From Candidatus Tayloriibacteriota bacterium (lineage in GTDB: Bacteria; Patescibacteriota; Minisyncoccia; Phycocordibacterales; UBA11359), in assembly GCA_003455555.1 (NCBI GenBank), contig DMQX01000003.1, positions 1 to 5,136 on the forward strand: a DNA stretch of 5,136 nt, in the 5' to 3' direction. The position numbers were made by a program, and so were the translations under genes. Positions 1 through 5,136 of this stretch are shown one piece after another. The notes under the pieces were generated by a model that saw only the letters and a list, made by a program, of their open reading frames with translations, searched no databases and had not been told where the DNA came from. Position 1 is the first letter of the stretch. Every line of letters starts with the position of its first letter.

Positions 1-19
1 AGATGTGTATAAGAGACAG
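1..19 (+). other. Nextera/Tn5 mosaic-end adapter remnant (artefact)
   Basis: The first 19 bases read AGATGTGTATAAGAGACAG, exactly the Tn5 mosaic end used in Illumina Nextera library preparation. The reverse complement lies at the other end of the window, followed by further adapter sequence, so this is untrimmed library sequence and not part of the genome. Translated in frame 3 it gives the peptide MCIRDS, a known artefact at the start of mispredicted proteins. The biological insert starts at about base 20. Confidence 0.98.
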
Positions 20-21
20 CT

Positions 22-1545
22 CTGGACCCAAGCAAGATCTTTCAAGACTTCCAACAGTCGACAAATTTTTTCAAAAACTGCGTTCTCGACGGCTTGGCGA
101 CCGTTGTAGCGAAACAAATTATCAAATCACTGACCGCCAGCATCGTACAATGGATAAATTCCGGCTTCAAAGGCAATCCTTCTTTCGTACAAAACAGTGG
201 AAAATTCTTTGGTGGCATTGCCGATAGTGTAGGAGGCAATATTATTGAAAATATTGCACCATTTTTATGTAGTCCGTTTAGGCTAAATCTGCAACTGGCG
301 CTGGCACTTAGCATGTCATCCAGTCAACAACAGGAGATCGGATGTACACTGACCGACGTGCAGAATAATGTATCGAATTTTGCCAAAGGAGCCGGTGGTG
401 GAGGAAGCGGTGGTATAAACGGCTGGAACGACTGGTTTCAAATGACACAAACAGCCCAAAATAATCCATATGGCGCAGCCATGATCGCGAGCGCCCAATT
501 AAACATTGGCATTGAAACAGCCCAAGGAAAGTACCAACAGCAACTCGACTGGGGCAAAGGTTTTCTATCATATGAGTCGTGTCCTCAGATCGACGGCGCT
601 GCTCAGGCTGCAACCGACGCAGGCCAGAGTGATATGCAAAATGCGGAAAGCGCCAGCGCGGCTGTCGGTCCGATACAGGATGCTTTTCAAAAAAGCAAAA
701 TGTTCAATCAAAACAACGAACCAGTTTATGGCGTCAGTCCAACCAACAATGGTTGCGTGACTCAAACCCCAGGTGCTGTTATTGAAAGTCAACTAAATAA
801 CGTCTTGCCAAGTGACTTGCACGGGCTCGAGATCGCTCAAAGTATTGACCAAATTTTTGCCGCTTTGGTCGGACAACTGCTCAGCCAAACCCTCGGAGGA
901 ATCGGTGGCCTATCCGGAGCCGGCAAACAAAGTTCTTCCGGCAGCAACGGTGGCAATAACTTTAATTATCAAAACTCACTGGGCGGAGTAAAAATGCCGG
1001 ATATACCAATTTCGGGATCTTGCACGCCAAGCAAACAAAACGCTGCTGTTAATGAACAAGTAAAATGGAATGTCTACGTTACAGCCCTTAACGGCAATGT
1101 TACGTATTCTTGGTCTGGAGATGACGGTCTTTCAGGTTCAACAGCAACAGTGCCATTTACTTATACGACCCCAGGTACAAAATCTGCCACAGTGAGAGTG
1201 TCAACCAATGGAGATAATCCACAATGGGCCCAGATCAATTGCGTGCCGGGGGTAGTAATTGGAGACAACTCACCAACAAGTGCGCCGGCACCTTCAATTT
1301 CCTGCGCCGCATCTCAAAGTTCAGTGTCGATAAACACGCCGGTCACCTGGCAAGCCATTGCAGTTGGGGGTGTTCCACCTTTTACCTACACATGGGAGGG
1401 GAGTGACAATTTTACCGCTTCAGGCCAACAAGCAACTCAAACATACGCGACTTCTGGATTGAAAACGGCAACAGTCAGTCTCACTGATGCTGCCGGCAAC
1501 ACCTATGTGAACCCATGCAATAGCACTGTCAATGTAACGCCATAA
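22..1545 (+). CDS. Secreted/surface protein of a CPR type IV secretion cluster, two C-terminal PKD/Ig-like domains (5' partial)
   Basis: The frame is open from the adapter to TAA at 1543-1545, giving at least 507 residues; the true start and any signal peptide are lost. TTG at 94 is formally a start codon, but the 24 codons before it continue the same protein (CVLDGLATVVAKQ), so I reject it as the start. Numbering from base 22: 1-90 is a helical region with CVLDG (20-24), WINSGF and FLCSPFRLNLQLALA (81-95). A Gly/Ser-rich stretch follows (123-131), then NPYGA (148-152), WGKGF (177-181) and a Gly-rich segment (292-301). Two tandem PKD/Ig-like beta domains lie at about 332-410 and 425-507, each starting SC and ending near another Cys (334/407, 428/499). 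The Cys pairs, Asn/Ser/Thr-rich composition and PKD folds suggest an exported protein. The motifs match, from memory, a conserved unnamed CPR family encoded beside VirB6 and PrgI genes. Its role is inferred: surface adhesin, pilus-associated or VirB5/TrbJ-like component. No enzymatic motif is visible. Confidence 0.85.
   Translation: MDPSKIFQDFQQSTNFFKNCVLDGLATVVAKQIIKSLTASIVQWINSGFKGNPSFVQNSGKFFGGIADSVGGNIIENIAPFLCSPFRLNLQLALALSMSSSQQQEIGCTLTDVQNNVSNFAKGAGGGGSGGINGWNDWFQMTQTAQNNPYGAAMIASAQLNIGIETAQGKYQQQLDWGKGFLSYESCPQIDGAAQAATDAGQSDMQNAESASAAVGPIQDAFQKSKMFNQNNEPVYGVSPTNNGCVTQTPGAVIESQLNNVLPSDLHGLEIAQSIDQIFAALVGQLLSQTLGGIGGLSGAGKQSSSGSNGGNNFNYQNSLGGVKMPDIPISGSCTPSKQNAAVNEQVKWNVYVTALNGNVTYSWSGDDGLSGSTATVPFTYTTPGTKSATVRVSTNGDNPQWAQINCVPGVVIGDNSPTSAPAPSISCAASQSSVSINTPVTWQAIAVGGVPPFTYTWEGSDNFTASGQQATQTYATSGLKTATVSLTDAAGNTYVNPCNSTVNVTP
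1015..1257 (+). other. PKD/Ig-like domain 1 of the secreted protein
   Basis: This encodes a beta-rich module beginning SGSCTPSKQ, with the PKD-type core VTYSWSGDDGL, then FTYTTPGTKSATVRVS and a closing INC. The Tyr-Ser-Trp core strand followed by a 'TPGTKSATV' strand is the usual PKD/Ig-like pattern (Y.W..G...; Y...G.Y.V.V). The first and last Cys (codons at 1021 and 1240) could form a disulfide joining the two ends of the module. It resembles the next module, so the pair probably arose by duplication. Confidence 0.75.
1297..1542 (+). other. PKD/Ig-like domain 2 of the secreted protein
   Basis: The second copy of the beta module begins ISCAASQSS, has the core PPFTYTWEGSDNF, continues TYATSGLKTATVSLTDAAGN and ends NPCNSTVNVTP at the C-terminus. 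It repeats domain 1 position by position: N-terminal SC, the (V/F)TY(S/T)W core, the G-(T/L)-K-(S/T)-A-T-V strand and a terminal Cys (codons at 1303 and 1516). Such domains usually serve as extracellular spacers or binding modules. A Pro/Ser/Thr-rich linker (about 1261-1296) separates it from domain 1. Confidence 0.75.
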
Positions 1546-1547
1546 TG
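1541..1547 (+). promoter_or_regulatory. TAATG stop/start overlap (translational coupling site)
   Basis: The stop codon TAA (1543-1545) of the PKD protein shares its last A with the ATG (1545-1547) of the VirB6-like gene. The bases before it (gtcaatgtaacgcca) contain no GGAGG-like ribosome binding site. This suggests ribosomes finishing the first gene reinitiate on the second, keeping the two products in step. Confidence 0.7.
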
Positions 1548-4046
1548 AAAAAATTCCTAATAGCATTAATAGTTATTACACTCATCGGAAATTTTGCTTT
1601 CCCTTTGTCAGTTTTTGCAGGAGTATACCAAGACCAAGGGTACCCCAAATATGTCACGAACGAAACATCCAAATCGGTAGTCGATGGTTATCGTAAAGAT
1701 GCAGGCAACCCAACCCATAAAGATCCGACACCCACTGAGTTTCAGAAATATTATGAAATTGAAAACGGTAAACAGATCACTGGTTTCTGGAATAATTTCT
1801 TTAATAATACAACGGCAGGCACGGTCCTGAGCACTACCGGAAACGTTATTGCCGCTCCATTTACGGCTGCGGCCTCGGCGATCAAAGGAATATACGATGC
1901 CGCAAACTGTCTCACAAGTCCGATGCAGTGTGTTCAGTTAATCTTCGTCTCGGTCATTCAATGGATAGGGAATATAATTTTATCTCTTGTTTCTTGGCTG
2001 CTGTGGCTAAGTGGCATATTCTTTAATTTTTCCATAATCCTTTTTGTCGTGAATATGAAAAGTGTTATGGACAAAGTCGATGTGATCTACACGGTCTGGA
2101 GAACCGTCCGAGATCTGGCAAACATGTTCTTTATTTTTATCTTGTTGTACATTGCCATCCAAACAATTCTAAATTTAAAGTATAACTATAAAGAGATACT
2201 ACGAAATGTTATCCTGGTGGCACTATTCATAAACTTCAGTTTTTTTGCTACAGGCTTGATGATCGACGCATCAAATATAGTCGCGTTGCAATTTTATCAA
2301 GGTTTTGCCACCAGCGGGTGCACAAAGGAAGCAACACTTGGACCACTTGAACTGGCTGACGGCTGCATCAGCTACAGCATTGTTAATGCGTTATCATTGA
2401 AGACTTTGTACCAAGTTACACCCTACACCTCGACAACTGCAGCAAACTTGCAAGGTGTGGCCAACGCCGCCTTATTCGTTGCCCTACCAGGAGTCGCAGT
2501 GCTTTCGGGAGTTGCAAAACTTGTGCTTGCTGTCGTAATGGGCTCGATCTTGATGCTTATTATCGCCATAGTCTTTCTAGTTTCCGGTCTACTTTTAATC
2601 TTCCGCTTTGTTGAATTGATATTCCTGCTAATGTTCTCGCCACTGGCTTTTGCGGCAATGATCCTGCCTAGTACAAGCAAATATTGGAAAGAGTGGTGGG
2701 AGCGACTGATGACCCAATTGATCTTCGCTCCCGTCTACTTCATGTTTTTGTGGGTCGTTATGAAAGTCATAACCTCTAAAGCCCTCCAAACCGTTCTAAC
2801 GGCAAATGACGCATCTTTCATGAGCCTGCTTGACGGTTCAAATATAAAAGGCATGTTCGGTTTACTCGCGAACTACATAATTGTTATTGCATTGTTGTGG
2901 TACAGCTTGGCCCTATCAAAGAAACTCGGCGCCAGTGGCTCGAAGGAGACAATAAAAGCAGCGAACTCGGTAAGGGGCTTTGTTGGGAGACAAACGGTCG
3001 GACGACTCGCATCGAGAATCGCCAATTCTCAGTCCGTACGGGAATACACCAAAGATAGTCCGATGCTACGAAACATAGTCCAGACACCACTTAATGCTGT
3101 CGCTGGATACGATTTTGGCGGCAGGAAAGGTGGATACACAAAGGCTTACAAAGATCATATAAAAGATGTAGAGGAGGACGGTAAGAAACTAGGGCCGGAT
3201 CCAGTTACTGTCCGGGCTGCTGAAGTCAAGTTGGAAGCAGCTAAGTCTGCCCAGGATGAAGCCAAAAAACTGGCCGAGGCTCCTTATGAGTCGCAAGGCG
3301 CAAAGATCAAAGAAGAACTCAAGGCAGCAGAACTGAAGGCGGAAAAAGCTCAGATAGAGTGGTCAAAGATCTCCTCATCACCACTTGCAGGTTCAACCAA
3401 AGGTAAAGAGGTCGAAAAAGAATTGAACGACAGTAAGGCTGAAGTTGAAGCGGTTAAGAAGCGAGAAGGTGACCTAATCAATACCAAAAAAGCAGCCGGG
3501 GATGCAGCCACAAGCGGACGTCTCGATGAAGAGAAAAAAGCGGCTCAGAAGCAGGTAGACGAACTGAAGGGTGTCACGAAAGAAGAGGCTACAAGGCGAG
3601 CAACAGAACATGTTAACTCCATCAAAGAGGCCAATAAATGGACCGATGAACAAGTAAAAGTGGAAATCAAGAAAGAAGCAGACGAGATATTAAAGAGCTT
3701 CAAGGGTGTGGCGAAAGTCAGACAGGAAGCCTACGCGAAAGCGGTAGAAAAGGGATATGGCGAAACCTTCGCAAAATTAGTCCCAGGAAAAAAAGCAAAG
3801 AGTGTAGTCCAATATGTTGTTGACATTATCTTAACTGATCACCACAAACGTAATGCGGCGGCAGAAGCCCTACGAAAACAAATAATCGGCAAGTCAACAA
3901 AGGATCAATTAGCCGAAGCTGCGTCCAAATTAGCTAAAGAAAATAAAGAAGAGGAGGAGGAAGAAGAAAAAAAGCCCCCAGAACCTAAAAAAGAAGAGGG
4001 TGAAACAGGGGGAGGAAGTGGTGGAGGCGGAAGTAGCAAGCCGTAG
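1545..4046 (+). CDS. VirB6/TrbL-like type IV secretion inner-membrane protein with long coiled-coil tail
   Basis: This is an 833-residue polytopic membrane protein. Residues 1-25 are a signal peptide or N-terminal membrane anchor (MKKFLIALIVITLIGNF, possible cleavage at VFA|G). Hydrophobic segments follow at about 130-170 (two passes), 191-211, 219-240, 305-352 (about two), 353-374, 390-409 and 438-458. The block RFVELIFLLMFSPLAFAAMI plus KYWKEWWERL (354-388) is what I recognise from CPR VirB6/TrbL proteins. VirB6 forms part of the translocation channel in the cytoplasmic membrane. Cys122/129 and Cys259/274 sit in non-membrane loops. Residues about 550-800 are charged, Ala/Glu/Lys-rich and probably coiled coil; then come seven Glu (802-808), a Pro/Lys/Glu stretch and a Gly/Ser tail ending SSKP. 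This tail makes the protein much longer than classical VirB6 (about 300 residues). The ATG overlaps the preceding TAA by one base (TAATG) and no Shine-Dalgarno is visible, so translational coupling is likely. Family assignment is good; topology is estimated by eye. Confidence 0.88.
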   Translation: MKKFLIALIVITLIGNFAFPLSVFAGVYQDQGYPKYVTNETSKSVVDGYRKDAGNPTHKDPTPTEFQKYYEIENGKQITGFWNNFFNNTTAGTVLSTTGNVIAAPFTAAASAIKGIYDAANCLTSPMQCVQLIFVSVIQWIGNIILSLVSWLLWLSGIFFNFSIILFVVNMKSVMDKVDVIYTVWRTVRDLANMFFIFILLYIAIQTILNLKYNYKEILRNVILVALFINFSFFATGLMIDASNIVALQFYQGFATSGCTKEATLGPLELADGCISYSIVNALSLKTLYQVTPYTSTTAANLQGVANAALFVALPGVAVLSGVAKLVLAVVMGSILMLIIAIVFLVSGLLLIFRFVELIFLLMFSPLAFAAMILPSTSKYWKEWWERLMTQLIFAPVYFMFLWVVMKVITSKALQTVLTANDASFMSLLDGSNIKGMFGLLANYIIVIALLWYSLALSKKLGASGSKETIKAANSVRGFVGRQTVGRLASRIANSQSVREYTKDSPMLRNIVQTPLNAVAGYDFGGRKGGYTKAYKDHIKDVEEDGKKLGPDPVTVRAAEVKLEAAKSAQDEAKKLAEAPYESQGAKIKEELKAAELKAEKAQIEWSKISSSPLAGSTKGKEVEKELNDSKAEVEAVKKREGDLINTKKAAGDAATSGRLDEEKKAAQKQVDELKGVTKEEATRRATEHVNSIKEANKWTDEQVKVEIKKEADEILKSFKGVAKVRQEAYAKAVEKGYGETFAKLVPGKKAKSVVQYVVDIILTDHHKRNAAAEALRKQIIGKSTKDQLAEAASKLAKENKEEEEEEEKKPPEPKKEEGETGGGSGGGGSSKP

Positions 4047-4066
4047 TCAAATTAAATTTCTAGAGT

Positions 4067-4735
4067 ATGGAAAACCAGACCGAAATCCTAAAAAAATACA
4101 TTAAAAATCTGCCGGAAGAGATGCGGGACTATTTGGCAAAAAATACATGGCCGCAAAAGTTGACCTTAATTTCTACCATGAACAAGTTGGGTGCTGAGCA
4201 GGTTTCTGCCTTAGAAACGGAGGTTGTTTTGGTTCTGGTTGGCATAGAAAACTGTTCGGACCTAACCGCAAACATCCAAAAGAACGTTGTCGGCATCAGC
4301 TCTGAAATTTCAAAAACGATTTCTGATGAAATAGAGAAAAATATTTTCGTTGAAATAAAGGCACTATTGGATGACCTCGAAGCCATAAATAACTCCTCAG
4401 AAAAAGAGAGCGCCGAAACCTTGAACAAAGACGGGGTACTTAATGACATCGAGAATCCAATTCCAACCAAACCGATTATCCAACCTAAAATTAATCCTGC
4501 TGGTACCAATCCAATTCTCGATGCCCAACACAATCTACCAGAAGGGGAGAAGAAGATCTTGATCTCAAGCGCTGCGGTACCTTCTCGAGGTCCAATCCTA
4601 AATAACGTCAATATGGGCTTTGTAAATACACAGAAGAACTCTCCAGTAGTCCCTCCGGTCCAACACCAAGCACCAACACAAATGCCACCTCAGGAAAAAT
4701 ATACGGTTGACCCGTATCGTGAACCAGCGGAGTAG
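4067..4735 (+). CDS. Hypothetical protein of the type IV secretion cluster; helical N-terminal domain and Pro-rich C-terminal tail
   Basis: I do not recognise a named family. The product is 222 residues without signal peptide or clear membrane segment, so probably cytoplasmic; the one apolar run (about 52-59, VEVVL-like) is too short to span a membrane. Residues 1-105 look fully helical (NLPEEMRDYLAKNTWPQKL, then an acidic helix SDEIEKNIFVEIKALLDDLE). Residues 106-222 are low-complexity, rich in Pro, Asn and Gln, with repeated Pro-Ile/Pro-Val pairs, and end VDPYREPAE. An in-frame TAG at 4061-4063, six bases before the ATG, fixes this as the earliest start. It lies 20 bases after the VirB6-like gene and 25 before the PrgI gene, so it is probably in the same operon. 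Similar small helical proteins with a 'DPYREP'-type end occur, as I recall, in CPR genomes near these genes. A role as adaptor or chaperone of the apparatus is inference only. Confidence 0.85.
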   Translation: MENQTEILKKYIKNLPEEMRDYLAKNTWPQKLTLISTMNKLGAEQVSALETEVVLVLVGIENCSDLTANIQKNVVGISSEISKTISDEIEKNIFVEIKALLDDLEAINNSSEKESAETLNKDGVLNDIENPIPTKPIIQPKINPAGTNPILDAQHNLPEGEKKILISSAAVPSRGPILNNVNMGFVNTQKNSPVVPPVQHQAPTQMPPQEKYTVDPYREPAE

Positions 4736-4745
4736 AATATCTTTG

Positions 4746-4754
4746 TGATATACT
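4746..4754 (+). promoter_or_regulatory. Extended -10 promoter (TGATATACT), probably leaderless for the PrgI gene
   Basis: The 25-base gap before the PrgI gene contains TG-A-TATACT, an extended -10 element with five of six matches to TATAAT plus the upstream TG. The hexamer ends at 4754 and the ATG starts at 4761, so the usual 6-7 base distance from -10 to transcription start puts the first transcribed base at or beside the A of the ATG. No Shine-Dalgarno fits: the only purine run (AGAGAA) touches the start codon. No convincing -35 box lies 16-18 bases upstream, which is tolerated for extended -10 promoters. TTGACC at 4707-4712 is too far away to pair with it. Confidence 0.55.
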
Positions 4755-4760
4755 AGAGAA

Positions 4761-5093
4761 ATGCGATATCAAGTTCCCCAATTTATCGAAATCGAGGACA
4801 AGATTTTCGGACCGCTTACCATTAAGCAGTTTATTTATCTAGCTGGCGGGGGAGCGTTGTGCTATTTAGTTTACGCTCTAGTTAATGCGTACCTTCCTAT
4901 TTATTTGACTATAGCTTTGATGCTGCCTTTTGCGGGCTTTGCGTCCGCACTTGCTTTTTACAAGGTCAACGGCAAACCATTCATCGACGTAGTGGAATCG
5001 GCTACCAAATACTACCTTGGCAGCAAACTGTATATTTGGAAAAAAGAACCAAAGAAGGTGACACAAGAAGAAGAGACTCGACAAGACGAGTTG
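4761..5093 (+). CDS. PrgI family protein, type IV secretion membrane component (3' partial)
   Basis: The frame starts at ATG 4761, with in-frame TGA at 4746-4748 excluding an earlier start, and runs 111 codons to the adapter. Codons beyond 5093 encode adapter (SLIHISEPTRL...) and are not protein. The sequence MRYQVPQFIEIEDKIFGPLT is the hallmark opening of PrgI-family proteins in CPR bacteria. Two membrane segments follow at about 24-42 and 45-65, then FYKVNGKPF (66-74), a conserved KYYLGSKLYIWKK block (83-95) and a charged tail. The family is usually 110-150 residues, so little is missing. PrgI proteins are small inner-membrane partners of Gram-positive and CPR type IV systems, possibly VirB3-like, normally encoded just before the VirB4 ATPase. 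That ATPase would be expected immediately beyond this contig. Confidence 0.92.
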
Positions 5094-5136
5094 CTGTCTC
5101 TTATACACATCTCCGAGCCCACGAGACTCCTGAGCA
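5094..5136 (-). other. Nextera mosaic end, read-2 adapter and i7 index (artefact)
   Basis: Bases 5094-5112 read CTGTCTCTTATACACATCT, the reverse complement of the mosaic end at bases 1-19. Bases 5113-5127 (CCGAGCCCACGAGAC) are the Nextera read-2 adapter. TCCTGAGC at 5128-5135 matches, from memory, the i7 index N704, followed by the first A of the next adapter section. This is untrimmed library sequence. It creates false peptides: MYKRQ at the start of a minus-strand frame and LSLIHISEPTRLLS at the end of the PrgI frame. Confidence 0.98.

Noticed and set aside
94..1545. TTG at 94 as the start of the PKD protein
   Set aside because: The frame is open upstream to the adapter and the preceding codons (FFKNCVLDG) fit the conserved N-terminal part of the family; no ribosome binding site precedes the TTG.
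3945..4035. Purine-rich GAGGAGGAGG tract as a ribosome binding site or a DNA structure element
   Set aside because: It encodes the acidic and Gly/Ser tail of the VirB6-like protein and lies too far from the next ATG (4067) to be its ribosome binding site; codon composition explains the purine bias.
4129..4611. 160-codon minus-strand open frame
   Set aside because: It is fully antisense to the hypothetical gene at 4067-4735, has no plausible start signal, and its composition is that expected of a shadow frame.
4707..4738. TTGACC and TAGAAT as a classical -35/-10 promoter pair
   Set aside because: The spacer is 20 bases, longer than the 16-18 usually tolerated, and the extended -10 at 4746-4754 is a better candidate.
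4878..5108. Minus-strand frame starting MYKRQ
   Set aside because: Its start lies in the Nextera adapter (MYKRQ is a translated mosaic end) and the rest is antisense to the PrgI gene.
1..5112. 19-bp perfect inverted repeats near both ends, like terminal inverted repeats of a transposon
   Set aside because: They are the Tn5 mosaic ends from Nextera library preparation; the right copy is followed by sequencing adapter and index, and no transposase gene is present.

Overview
The window looks like a metagenomic contig from a member of the Candidate Phyla Radiation (Patescibacteria, probably a Parcubacteria- or Microgenomates-like lineage). The protein families point there: a PrgI-family protein beginning MRYQVPQFIEIEDKIFGPLT, a VirB6/TrbL-like polytopic protein, and a large secreted protein with the WINSGFxGxPxFV, LCSPFxLxxxLALA and WGKGFLS motifs that I associate with CPR type IV secretion clusters. 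This is recall of family patterns, not a search. All complete genes stop with TAA or TAG and no TGA is read through, so standard decoding fits and there is no sign of the TGA=Gly code of Gracilibacteria/Absconditabacteria.

Both ends are sequencing-library artefact. Bases 1-19 are the Nextera/Tn5 mosaic end. Bases 5094-5136 are its reverse complement, then the Nextera read-2 adapter and what appears to be an i7 index. The biological insert is therefore 20-5093, and neither end is a natural gene boundary.

Layout, all on the + strand and almost without gaps: (1) 22-1545, a 5'-truncated secreted protein with two C-terminal PKD/Ig-like domains. (2) 1545-4046, a VirB6/TrbL-like inner-membrane channel protein with a long charged coiled-coil tail; its ATG overlaps the previous stop by one base. 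(3) 4067-4735, an unrecognised small protein with a helical N-terminal half and a Pro-rich tail. (4) 4761-5093, a PrgI-family membrane protein nearly complete when the adapter cuts it off. No stretch over 300 bases lacks a gene, and there are no RNA genes, CRISPR arrays, transposons or credible terminators.

Taken together, this is the membrane and surface part of a type IV secretion / conjugation-like or DNA-uptake-like apparatus. VirB6 would form the membrane channel, PrgI a small membrane partner usually encoded next to the VirB4 ATPase (expected just beyond the 3' end), and the PKD protein a surface-exposed component or adhesin. The most interesting regulatory signal is an extended -10 promoter (TGATATACT) placed so that transcription of the PrgI gene would begin at or next to the A of its ATG, predicting a leaderless mRNA and a second promoter inside the cluster.
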